Source: Spirometra erinaceieuropaei (taxonomy: Eukaryota > Platyhelminthes > Cestoda > Diphyllobothriidea > Diphyllobothriidae). From it: 64,000 nt of DNA. Of the stretch, positions 1 to 8,930 are shown piece by piece. The notes beneath the pieces were generated by a model. That model was given only the letters and a program-made list of their open reading frames with translations, did not search any database and was not told the DNA's origin. Positions within the stretch are counted from its first letter, which is position 1, and each line of letters begins with the position of its first letter. The stretch spans positions 1,446,930 to 1,510,929 of the forward strand of contig CACRXP010000009.1 in assembly GCA_902702965.1 (NCBI GenBank), given 5' to 3'. The position numbers were made by a program, and so were the translations under genes.

Positions 1-195
1 TCATTTTTTTCGGAGATCGGTTTCCGCAGAAGCTCAGAAAGGAGTGCATCCAAAGCCGACATCCTGGTAAGTCCGAAATGCTATAGGATTATGCTGCATG
101 TTAATCATAATTACAACTCCACCTAAGTAATCCCTTCTAATCAAAAACCCATTTCAGAATTTCGACCAAAATTACATGAGACAGGTCACGCACTG
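1..195 (-). repeat. Right arm of foldback repeat A (truncated by window edge)
   Basis: This is the right, inverted arm of element A, seen whole at 34149-35206. It reads on the minus strand as the same series of landmarks found in the left arms: the TAGCATGCTG-like stretch, CCTATAGCATTTCGGAC, and CCGATTTCTGCAG-like blocks. It ends at 187-195 with CACGCACTG, the exact inverse of the CAGTGCGTG that opens the left arms. The left arm lies outside the window. Confidence 0.75.
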
Positions 196-580
196 TCCAA
201 AGTAGCAAAACTTGCCCCAATCTTCTCTTTGTTATCCTACTTAGACAAAAGTGGTTCTAGGCAGAATGATATTACCGACAAAGACAAGGGAGACTGGAAT
301 GGCCATTTCTGGCTTATTAGCCGTCGTCAGCCAGCCATACCCAAGCCCGAAGTGTGGAACACCCGAGCCTCGAACTCGCGACCTGTTGGTTTAGAAGTCA
401 ACGCCTCTACTCACCGGGCCACGAGCCCGTGGTTCTGTCCTTTGATGTGTTGTTATTTTAGCGGAATACTTGGATGTTGCGCCATTTCAGTCTTCTATAA
501 TTTCTGCAACAATGTACGGCCTTGTCAACTGTCGAAGCTTCCGGTCCACGCTGAATTGAATTACACATTTAGCGATTAGG
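196..580 (+). repeat. Module M2, copy 1, split by a SINE
   Basis: This matches the stretch that follows A at 13374 and 35207 (starting CCAAAGTAGCAAAACTTGCC). In those copies a frame of about 90 codons is open with aligned residues (KVAKLAP, ILAEYLDVAP, SDNPSTH, KFGHLL). Here the frame is broken by the SINE at 259-428 and then departs from the others after about 520. I do not recognise a protein family. The region is best read as a decayed part of the composite repeat. Confidence 0.6.
259..428 (-). mobile_element. tRNA-derived SINE, Arg-like head
   Basis: On the minus strand the head reads GGGCTCGTGGCCC, then an A-box-like segment, an anticodon-like loop with TCT after a T (Arg-like), and a B-box-like GCGAGTTCGAGGC. 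A body follows (TATGGCTGGCTG, GGCTAATAAGCCAG) and a tail ending near CTTTGTCGGTAATATC. It is bounded by an 8-bp direct repeat GTGGTTCT at 251-258 and 429-436. The homologous module at 13400 and 35250 lacks the insert, so there is an empty site for comparison. The duplication supports retroposition. Confidence 0.8.
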
Positions 581-666
581 TACCAGGTCATAATAGGTAA
601 ACAGAAAGTTGATTACTGCCGTAGATCTAATCGACACGGGTCTGGGGAAGTTGCGGACAAAGCAAA
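437..666. other. M2 remnant and unassigned sequence before a PLE fragment
   Basis: The first 80 bases continue M2. From about 525 to 666 I find no match elsewhere in the window and no coding frame that I trust. The PLE fragment begins abruptly at about 660. Confidence 0.4.
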
Positions 667-906
667 TGCGTGGGAGAAACCGGAAGACAGTTCCGAACGC
701 GAATAGCCGAACACGCCATGACGGTGCGGAGAAATGACGCCAGCTCTCAAGTTGCGGCTCATTCGACGAGATCCGCCGACACATTTATTCTCGACGAGGC
801 CGAAATTCTCGCAAGAGGTGTCAACCGTGTGAGTCGTGAGCTGCTTGAGTCATGGCTTACTGGCCCCCAGTCCATCAACAAGTGCAGAGACCTTCCCTTT
901 CCATAA
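667..906 (+). pseudogene. Penelope-like element GIY-YIG endonuclease fragment, copy 1
   Basis: The frame opens with CVGETGRQFRTRIAEH, which fits the YVGETGR...RI.EH part of the GIY-YIG endonuclease of PLEs. It continues with RRNDASSQVAAHS, a FILDEAEIL block and ends RELLESW...SINKC.DLP, the usual order in PLE endonuclease C-termini. In a whole element this domain follows the reverse transcriptase and nicks the target DNA. The GIY half and the whole RT are missing, so the copy is 5'-truncated and dead. The frame is intact across about 80 codons and better preserved than the copies at 6960 and 14093. The initiator GTG at 670 has no meaning for a truncated piece. Confidence 0.8.
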
Positions 907-1256
907 TCGGTGCTGATACTTCGCCTAGGCGGGGTAATTGGCCACGCGGAGAGTGCACAGGTGAACACTGTTCCAAACGCCAGGGTCAGTGGGTCGGACG
1001 GTCGAGCAATCATCACACCAACATTCAAATCACGTGATGAAATTTCAGTAATTAACATCGCGAATATCGATCATCAAACAATCATCGCAACAAGTGCAAC
1101 GATCCCTGGTGAAGGGGGAGGAGGAGGAGCCACGGTGGCATGGCGACTGCAACCTATAAATACTACAGCCTCGTGTGCATGAACCACCCGTATCTGCTTT
1201 CGTCTCTGATGATGGATTCGAGTAGGAATCCGAAACGCTAGGCTAATAAAGCTCTT
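907..1256 (+). mobile_element. PLE copy 1 downstream tail and 3' region
   Basis: This continues copy 1. A frame with SGSDGRAIITPTFKSRDEIS matches the tails at 7100 (minus) and 14300, where ADGRTIITPASNTADEIS is seen, so it is the C-terminal or 3' region of the same family. It ends with a hammerhead-like motif (1206-1242), an AATAAAG signal near 1246 and a TTC run at 1273-1288. The latter lies just past the inferred end. Confidence 0.7.
1206..1242 (+). ncRNA. Hammerhead-ribozyme-like motif in PLE 3' region
   Basis: The order is CTGATGA, one extra T, a perfect 6-bp hairpin GGATTC/GAATCC closed by a 6-base loop, then GAAAC. These are the two conserved core boxes of a hammerhead flanking helix II. 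PLEs are known to carry hammerhead motifs. The extra base and the lack of a clear helix III leave activity doubtful. The hairpin is best preserved in this copy. Confidence 0.4.
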
Positions 1257-1690
1257 GTCCTAACGATCGTGTTTTCTTCTTCTTCTTCACAACGTTCACC
1301 GTAATAGGGATGACTGACCCGTCTTTTTGGCCTGATTTAACAGTCCATCAGGAAGTGCCTCCACGTGCAGGGACAAGGTTCGTTGACTCAAAAGGCCCAA
1401 ACTGACATAATGAACCTTAATGTGTAGCATTTCGAGACTGCTTTGGCCTCCACCTCAAGTGCAATTAATATTACGAATGTAAAGTATATAAGGTATGGTA
1501 AATTTAATATAAAGAAAGTTTAAATACGGACAACTCGGAGATGATTATCCATTGTTTTCTCTTACAGATATTTGTATGGGAATGGCGTCTTTTCGAGTGT
1601 CTAACACACCATAAATAAATACATGTTTTTACATCTAGCAGCAGGCATGTGCAAGCCAATCCCATTTCCAATGTTGGAGACGATTACATC
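1257..1690. other. Unassigned AT-rich spacer with a TTC microsatellite
   Basis: Apart from the (TTC) run at 1273-1288 I see no copy of this stretch elsewhere in the window, no tRNA-like box pair and no convincing frame. Confidence 0.4.
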
Positions 1691-2057
1691 ACTTTAGAAA
1701 CAAGTGTACCGCCTCCGCATGTTTCGAGTTTATGCTGATGTTTTAAGTCCCTTTTTAATCTTTCGCCTGTTTGATCATACATTGTGCAATTTAACCAATT
1801 CCAGCGGGGCCAAAGTAAGGACTGTTTCGACTGACTCTACTGGGGAGCGCTGTACGTCAGTTCATGTTCTGGTGTCTGATGAAGATGTTCATCGGATGGC
1901 CGTATCAACATGCAAATGAGTCTGCTTCTACTACTGAAATTGAAAATCGTCCTACAAAACAGCTTCTCGACTGTTTTGGCTAAAAGTCATTGGCAATTTT
2001 TGTAGGCGTTTTCGGTAGATATGAGTGATTCATTTGATCAACTTGTGAAACATTCTG

Positions 2058-2142
2058 CGGTCTCGGTGGGATTTGGACGCAGGACAATAAATTGTGGGTT
2101 TAAGCCTATCCGAAGCTTTGACCACTTGAGCTACGTGGCTCG
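2058..2142 (-). tRNA. tRNA-like unit (degenerate, Ser-like family)
   Basis: On the minus strand it has a GAGCCACGTAGCTCAAGTGG A-box region and a CGTCCAAATCCCACCGAG B-box region about 50 bases downstream. The anticodon arm does not fold cleanly, so this is a decayed relative of the units at 22605 and 23030 and probably not a working tRNA. Confidence 0.4.
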
Positions 2143-2645
2143 AGCAAGGGCCGTGAATTCAATTCCATTTGAATCAAGTTACTCGCCAAACCTACAGCAG
2201 CGTAGAGAATTCACGAATTCTGATACAGTAAGCTGACCGTTCAAGCAGGATACCTCAGCAGTTAATAAAGAATTCACCAGATGGTTAATAGGCTCACATA
2301 ATTATTAGGTGTTTTGGCAGATGTGAGTACTTCATTTGGCCATTCTGTGAAAAATGCCGTTTTAATCCCACTAAGACCGCTAGGTTTTTCATTATGCGGA
2401 GAGACTAAGACCAGTCTGAACTGATTCTACTGAATAGCGCTGTACGTCAGGTCACGGTCTGGTGCCAGGTGAAGATATCAATCGAATGGCCAAATCTATG
2501 TGCAAATAAGTCAATTACTGTTGAGATTGAAAAGTCTGCTATCAAATATCTCCTCGAATGTTTTGGTTAACAGTTGTTCGAATTAAAATAGAGGTTTTTC
2601 GGCAAATGTGAATGATGAACTTGACCTTATTGTGAAACATTCAGA

Positions 2646-2716
2646 GACCTCGGTGGAATTTGAACGCGGGACAATAAGAATGCATCCAAAACTCCAACCG
2701 CCTGAGCTACGAGGCC
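2646..2716 (-). tRNA. tRNA-like unit (degenerate, Ser-like family)
   Basis: On the minus strand GGCCTCGTAGCTCAGGCGG is followed by GCGTTCAAATTCCACCGAGG, giving A-box and B-box positions and a pairing acceptor stem (GGCCTCG with CGAGGTC). It sits at the end of the second 590 bp repeat. Variable and anticodon arms have drifted. Confidence 0.45.
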
Positions 2717-2744
2717 TCAGTGAAAGCAGAGATTTTAATCACAT

Positions 2745-4030
2745 GTGGTGGATCGCCAAGTCTCCAGAGACTTAGACAATGGGATCCTTGCGAGCGCGTA
2801 TGCGTTTTTGATTAATTCATTGCCTTTGATTATGTCCGACACCCGCCTTCTCCCAAAGAGACAGCCGGATTTGGACATTCTGGCTTGATTTTGTCTTAGA
2901 CTGCAGACTGTTCTTCTTACACTGCTCAGTTTGTTTATTTTGAAGAACTTAACTCCATTCCTTTTTCTAAGAAGTGAGAAATGTCTCATGTCTTCAACTC
3001 ATTGCCCAACTACTACTTATCTACGTTAGTTCTGCCAAGGATATTTATGTTGATTATTATCTCAGCAATAATATTGGTCTCCAGCATTTCAGGCGAAGTT
3101 CAGTTGGCGGACCGAAAACCTAATATTTGTCTAATGTGAATGAACTCGGGGACCTGACGCTGATATAAAGCTTTAGATGATAAAATCGATAGTGATTGGT
3201 GTCCAAAAAGCGTCCACAGTAGCGCACACACTGCATAGAAAACTAAAGCAACGGGAGTTTTGGCGAGAGAAAACAAAGTTGATTTTATCTACTTTCAAGC
3301 ACAAATATGTCTGGTTGAGCTCGCATGCCTCTGCGGTTTGGAAACCTTATAGTGGACCAATATGGACGGAACCTTAAACATGACCCAGGGATAAGGTATG
3401 ACGGTGCAGGTTGAGGAAGACCATGTTAACAGAAAGAGATGTTAGATAAGTATGTCGGTTTTTATTTGCCTTCGGGAAAGAGATTGTATCTAAAAGACAA
3501 GTACATTAGGTGTCTGTCTTTGTTAAATGATCTTTGTTAATGACCAAAACATCTGTTGATGGAAGGAAGAAACGTGCTGCATTCATGCCTGGGGTAATTC
3601 GACCAAGAAACGCCAAGTAATTTTGAAAATGGAATACGTTTCGGGTGACTTGCATACAAGAGGGGCAAGCATTGAATGCGACTCAAACTCATCATTCGCA
3701 AACATTTTGCTTGACAAATAAATAATTTTTTATTACAATGCAAGTAACTGATTGGAGAATTTTGACAAATGGAATGAATATAACTATAATATGGAGCAGC
3801 ATGCAGCAACTGACAACGGACAAAATCCCTGACTTACACATTACTTTGAAACCCTATATATAGTAGTATATATGGTAATAGGTATAGTCTATCAGCTTCC
3901 ACAAACAACCATGCAAATCATTATTATCCAATATATTAAACAAAATATACCGCACAATTTTTTTACTACCGACTTGCAAATTGCATATTCTTACCTGCGT
4001 ACAAAACGCATTCGACACTTGAGAGAAAGC
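2745..4030 (+). repeat. Composite repeat, modules M10-M12, copy 1
   Basis: M10 begins GTGGATCGCCAAGTCTCC (also at about 18652, 30006, 42983, 55580). M11 follows (GACCAAAACATCTGTTGATGG at 3541; also 19459, 30393, 43722, about 56371), then M12 (ACCATGCAAATCATTATTATC at about 3907). A minus-strand frame in M10 (2735-2989, residues such as SGCLFGRRRVSDI) and one in M11 (3537-3809, LLHA..YYSYIHSICQ) recur in several copies. Overlapping frames are equally open, so nucleotide descent explains them without invoking coding. Confidence 0.75.
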
Positions 4031-4126
4031 CCATAATACACAACGGAACGAGTGAGTTCCGTAAGAACGTTCGGTGAGCGCCTAATACTATTGCATAGTC
4101 CTAATCGAATCCGACAAGGCAACGGG

Positions 4127-4395
4127 CTCGTGGCCCAGTGGTTAGAGTCGTTTTATTATAAATAACAGGTCGAGAGTTAAATTCTTCGTTTTTCCACACT
4201 TCCGTGTTAGGTATGGCTGGCTGCCGACGGCTAACAAGCCAGAAATCGCCATTCTAGACTCCCTCGTCTTTGTCGGTAATGCCCTTCCGCCTATATCATT
4301 CGCCGATGTCCGCTGCTGGTTGGGCTCGAGAGAGATCACATAAGGCACAACAGAACGAGTGAGTTCCGTAGGAAAGATAGGTGAGCGCCCACTAC
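4127..4395 (+). mobile_element. tRNA-derived SINE, Arg-like head, flanked by a 45 bp direct repeat
   Basis: The head GGGCTCGTGGCCCAGTGG carries an A box; a degenerate B box GAGAGTTAAATTCTTCG follows, then the common body TATGGCTGGCTGCCGACGGC and a tail CTTTGTCGGTAATGCCC. A longer tail with a GGAAC...GTTCC inverted repeat follows. The text ACAACGGAACGAGTGAG...GTGAGCGCC occurs both before the SINE (about 4037-4082) and at its end (about 4345-4392); at 44215-44270 it occurs once, without a SINE. An equivalent copy is at 56949. Confidence 0.65.
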
Positions 4396-4415
4396 CAACA
4401 TATATAGTATGTGCT

Positions 4416-4531
4416 TTATAGGCAGAATGACATAACCGACAAAGACAAGGGAGACTGGAATGGGCATTTCTGGCTTATTGGCCGTCGTCAGCCAGCCATA
4501 CACAAGCCCGAAGTGTGGAACACCCTACCAT
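4416..4531 (-). mobile_element. 5'-truncated SINE (head missing)
   Basis: On the minus strand only the body and tail are present (GGCTGGCTGACGACGGCC, CCAGTCTCCCTTGTCTTTG, GTCATTCTGCC). It is flanked by near-identical 13-base repeats TATAGTATGTGCT at 4403-4415 and TATAGTATGTACT at 4532-4544, as expected for target-primed insertion with 5' truncation. The same insertion is seen near 57240. Confidence 0.7.
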
Positions 4532-4544
4532 TATAGTATGTACT

Positions 4545-6859
4545 GTGGTAGCTAGTGTCTATCAGCTTCACAAACTTACAATGCAAATTATTATTATTCA
4601 ATTTATTAAACAAAATATACCGCAGAATGTGTTTCTTACCGACATGCTAATTGCGCATTCTTTCCTCCATAAAAAACACATATTTCACTTGATGTTTCAT
4701 AAGAAACATTTCTTTATATTCGATTTTGAATCCTTTTTTATAATTTCACGAATTACATTTCAAAACATCAGTATCCAATTCCTAAAGTGCATCCCATTTA
4801 TGGTTGATGGGGTTGACCAATAAGAGTTCAATTAATTTTAAATCCAATCTGAAACGTGTTTTATGATCAAGCTTGCGGGACTGACATGTCCGGATGCACG
4901 ACAGCTGGGAAACAAGAAAATTTTCATAAAAGATTCCGTAACATTGCTGTACAATTTTGGCCGTCACAGCGAGCATTGTTAAGAAACAATAGAAATCATT
5001 GCTGTCCATCAAAACCTACTAGTTTGACTTAAAATTTCAATGTATTAGCCGACAATAAATCCGTTGTCAAAACCCACTGACAAATCGTTCGTGGAGAAAA
5101 AGGATATTTTTGAAAGTAAGCCATCTTATTGATTTATATTCTTTTGAACGAATTACGTATATCAAACATATGTCTCCCGGTATGAATGTTACAAAATTGT
5201 GCTCCTTGTCCCAGTACATTCCAACGGGGTGTTAAGGTGGGCATTTGGACGCAGGTTTCACAACAGTCACCCCATGTTCAGGGCAATTTTGGAACTACAC
5301 CTCGTCAGTAGTGTTCGGCTGCAACACATTTAGTATTCGATGGGAATGTTGCAATTTGTGATGCCTGTGTGGTAAAGGCGGAAGAGATAAACCTCTAATA
5401 AATTTCTATCAAAGCTAAAGATCTTGAATTTGCACAGAAGTCTGTCATCAAAACGGACATTAGCGAGAGAATAAGGGACGAATATGAGACCGAAGCAAAT
5501 GCTCTGGCTGAAAATCTGCAAACGAGTCCACAGTGCTTCGTACGCGAAGACCCATCTCTTACCAGAGGTCGAAGACTGAACAATTTAAGTCTCATGTTTT
5601 ACCCAAGCAGATCAATAGTTTCTATCGTCACAAAGTCGAGGCAACACATTGTTCCGAAGATTTCCTCGGTAGCCCGAAATACTATCCTCCCGTACCACAT
5701 CAAGGTTGTGTTCGTGTATGCGTGAACTTAGGTTTCATTTGCCTTGTTAGCCTATCTACAAGATTATTATAACCTTACTCACCACGCAGTAAACCAGGCT
5801 CCTCATCTGACGCTCGGTCCGTTCTTAACTTCTATCTTATTGATGAGAGCGTGCGTGATTGCTTTAGGGGCCTTTACTCATCTCAGACTCCAATGAAACA
5901 GCACCGGAATCATCCTCACTATTTCAGGTGACATTTGTACTCGGATGATCCGGGACTAAAGATTGGACGCCGAGTTACAAATGCCCCTGAGTGTTAATTT
6001 TGCAAGATGACTCTCATTTGCATTGTCACTCACAGTGAATTTCTCGGCGTTTCGTTCTCGTGTCGCGAATGGTTACTGTGAGACCAGATAAGTTGTGTGC
6101 TGTGTGTTCTCGCCCTGTAAGATATTTTGCCAAAATTTCCCCGGAAAATAACGGTTTCTGGTTTAAGGAGTTCTACAACAGCATGCCATACGCCAAAGTA
6201 GCAAGCATATGTTTGGTTTGTCATGCGAAGTGAGAGATTTTTCTGGGTCTGAGGCCCATTAATTTTGCATTTGGTCAGGCATTTGGTGCTCACAGAAGGT
6301 TTCGTACTCATTAAAGGGTTCAGCCGGCAATAACAGAAAACATTTTTTATTCTGGTTTGAAAAATTCCACAGTGCGCTACATCTTGAATTGGTTCTGCAT
6401 TTCTAGGTTTATGAGCAGGACGTTAGGTGGCAAATCACCTGGGATGGATGTAAACAACGGCATCAGGAAAAAAGCAACCGGGTCGAATATTTAGGCAGCG
6501 ATTTCAGAGTTGTCTTAAGGGAGGTTAAATTTAGAGATTATATTTTGGCTAAATTGAGGTAAACTGTACATTAGCACACAAACATCGACCGTACTGCAAC
6601 AGGTTATTGCGGATATTATGCTTGACTTAGAATCCAGGAGGAGAGATATCTGTGAGCATCGTCGGAGATTAGACATTTATACCTACGTTTTGGCACGCAG
6701 GAGTGACATATTTTTGCAAAATGACCTTTCCTGCAGCTCTCATTTGGCCTGTTTATGCTGTGTCGAGATGCAATAAAACGGTCTGCGTGGTATGCGAGCC
6801 AGACATTTGACGTTGCTGCATAACTCACTTAACAGTAACGATTAAAATCTTTCCTTCGG
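4545..6859 (+). repeat. Composite repeat, second M12 plus M13-M17, copy 1
   Basis: M12 recurs at 4545-4810 (frame with KQNIP, LMFHKKHFFIFDF, ending in a stop after the CATCCCATTT region). M13 follows (AAATCCAATCTGAAACG, ATCAAGCTTGCGGGACTGAC), M14 (GCGAGAGAATAAGGGACG; CACCACGCAGTAAACC), M15 (CACTCACAGTGAATTTCTC; CCGGCAA near the GGTTTATGAGCAGGACG block), a short M16 and M17 (GCAGCTCTCATTTGGC). The order is identical at 31000-33200 and 57640-59700. No frame is convincing as a gene. Confidence 0.75.
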
Positions 6860-6959
6860 GACACATGAAAATAGGTGAGTTGTTTTGAACCTGTTCCCAG
6901 TTCTGCAATTGACCTGCCGATCTCTAGGGACCACATGGGACTTCCAAGGTAAGACCTCA
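6860..6959 (+). repeat. Fragment of module M18 (B) next to a PLE fragment
   Basis: The text GTTTTGAACCTGTTCCCAG, GATCTCTAGGGACCACATGG and ACTTCCAAGG matches the start of M18 at 33211. It breaks off where the minus-strand PLE fragment begins. Confidence 0.6.
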
Positions 6960-7391
6960 CTAGTTACAGGCTCTCCATCTAGAATTGATGCCCGCTGGTG
7001 TGCTAATCGCATGATGGCTGGCATGCAAGTTGTTTACTGCTGAAATCTCATCAGCCGTGTTGGATGCTGGTGTAATGATTGTTCGGCCATCTGCCTCATT
7101 GGCCTTCCCGCACTCCGAGAGGCGAATTGCTGAGGCCAGCCTATACATCAGCACGGAATCTGGAGTTGGGATGTCGTTGCACTTGTTGATAGACTGAGGT
7201 CCCGTGAATCATGACTCAAGCAACTCGCCGCTCACGCGATTATCCACTCTCGCAAGAATTTTGGTCTCATAGAACTTGAATGTATTGCCGGGTCTAGTCG
7301 AATGGACCGTGATCTCAGATTTGGCGTCATTTCTCCGCACCGCTGCCGCGTGTTCAGAGGTCCGCGTCCGGACCAGTCTTTGGACAGTCTC
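6960..7391 (-). pseudogene. PLE GIY-YIG endonuclease fragment, copy 2
   Basis: Reading from 7391 downward, the frame contains RTSEHAAAVRRNDAKSEI, a HSTRPGNTFKF block, GELLES, an in-frame TGA where copy 1 has a Trp codon, then FTGPQSINKCND. It continues through a linker into ADGRTIITPASNTADEIS and stops at 6960. It is the same family as copy 1, truncated at the 5' end before the YVGETGR motif and at the 3' end before the ribozyme-like motif. The stop and truncation make it a pseudogene. Confidence 0.75.
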
Positions 7392-8498
7392 CGGACGCGC
7401 ATGTTATTTGTACCGACAAGGAAAATCTGTCGGCTGTCGGTGGGCATCCAAGCTGACGTTCTGATTGCCTGTTTGCCTAACGCGTCATTGGTGGGTTTCT
7501 ACTGAAGGTCAAAATGGGAAATCCCGGACCCCGTGGTACTACGGTTGACCTCATCCTGAGTATCAGGGTTAGTTAAAGTTAGGATCAACAGTGGGACGCG
7601 GGAATACTTACTGCTTAGGAGTTAATGCGTTCAAGCATTAATTTACATTAAAGATTTCCCAGCCAACAAGACGTAGAAAAATGTTAAATTGCAGTTCCTC
7701 ATAACTTCACAAAGTGAATCAGGATTTTTGAAGAAATAATTACCCGGAATGAATTTAAACCACGCATGGACAGCAGAATTTATTGGAAGGTCATCGCATA
7801 CTGCAGGTAGACTAATCGATAAAATGGTAACTTCAAAACACAAAATGGGAAGCAAAATGGGAAAGTAAGCACGCCGAGGGATTTCGTAAATGAAGAGGGC
7901 TCAGGTCAACCAGGGCAAGCTGAGGTCGACCACGTTATCTAACTAATTATGTAGGTTGAATAGTACTAGTCGCTCGTCGACAACCTGAGAGGCTCTAGAT
8001 TGAAGCGCAAGAGACAACTGGACGAGAAATTCCCGCAACTCAGTCGGCGAACGCAACTCCAACAACTCTTGGTTTATCTTATTTAAAACCGATGTCTTTC
8101 CCGTAATAGAGCCGATTTCACTGCCTCAGTTAGGTCAAGTCGAAAAAAACAGTTTGCGGTTTTCCTGACAGATATTCTTAGACAGGTAAAGTTTCAATTT
8201 ACCTATACGATTGTAATTGTTATCATATTTTCCTTTCAATTTTGCCTTCTCTTCGTTAGTCGGAATCGACATATGGGGAAGCAGCCTGCTCTAAAGTTTT
8301 CAACACCATACAACATTTGCTGTCCAACTTGCCGCTTTAATGTATGCTCTCCCAAATCCTTCGTAAACGGATGGCTCACTTGGCTCTCTTATGCCGTGAT
8401 ATCCCTATTTGGGCAAGTTTACATCTTTTTCATATTTGACAACTTTTCAGTTAACCAAAAGTGTCATTGAGACGCACTTTTAATGGCATATATGCCCA
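7392..8498 (+). repeat. PLE flank and modules M19-M20, copy 1
   Basis: From about 7490 the sequence matches 10810-11560: AGGTCAAAATGGGAA, GTGGTACTACGGTTGACC, AAAGATTTCCCAGCCAA. M20 follows (GGGCAAGCTGAGGTCGACC, CGACAACCTGAGAGGCTC), then a segment ending CATATATGCCCA just before A. A minus-strand frame (7643-7855, FEVTILSISL, NSAVHAWFKF) is shared with 11033-11236, with no known family. 7392-7490 is a short continuation I cannot place. Confidence 0.65.
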
Positions 8499-8930
8499 CA
8501 GTGCGTAACCCATCTCATGAAACTTTAGCGAAATTCTGAAATGTGTTTCCTATTAGGAAGGATTACTTGGGTGGAGCTGTACTATTAATTAGCATGCAGC
8601 AAAATCCTATAGCAGGATGTCGGCTTTTGGATGCACTCCTTCTGGACCTTCTGCAGAAACCGAGCTCGAGCAAAAAATGATTACATATGTAGCATGCATT
8701 TTTCATATTGATTTTCGATGGTCTTTCAGATTCAAATATATTTTATAGAAAACGGGCACAAGACTATGCCTTCGGATCCGTTTCAAAATTTTGTAAACTC
8801 TATATGGTATCATCTTAAATGCAAATAGGAATATATGATTTTACTTACGCGGAGAACAAGCACGTTGTTAAATTGAACAGTTAAACGCTAATGTAATGGC
8901 ACATCTGGCTCAAAAGTATTCGGAAATTAG
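8499..8930 (+). repeat. Left arm of foldback repeat A
   Basis: It begins CAGTGCGTAACCCATCTC and follows the left arm and interior of A through TAGCATGCAGCA, AGGATGTCGGCTTTTGG and TTCAAATATATTTTATAG. The interior ends at about 8930, where the text jumps into module M15. The right arm is absent. Confidence 0.7.

Larger units (their letters stand above)
1690..2745. repeat. Two tandem copies of a ~590 bp repeat carrying tRNA-like units
   Basis: The landmark GCGCTGTACGTCAG occurs at about 1848 and 2439, each followed by GTG.AGATAT-like text, a TGTTTTGG..TAA stretch, and then a minus-strand tRNA-like segment. The second copy is shorter at its end. The tRNA-like parts are related to the inverted pair at 22570-23145, which shares the text after the unit (GTTGACTGCCCAAGCAGG there, CTGACCGTTCAAGCAGG here). 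Confidence 0.65.
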
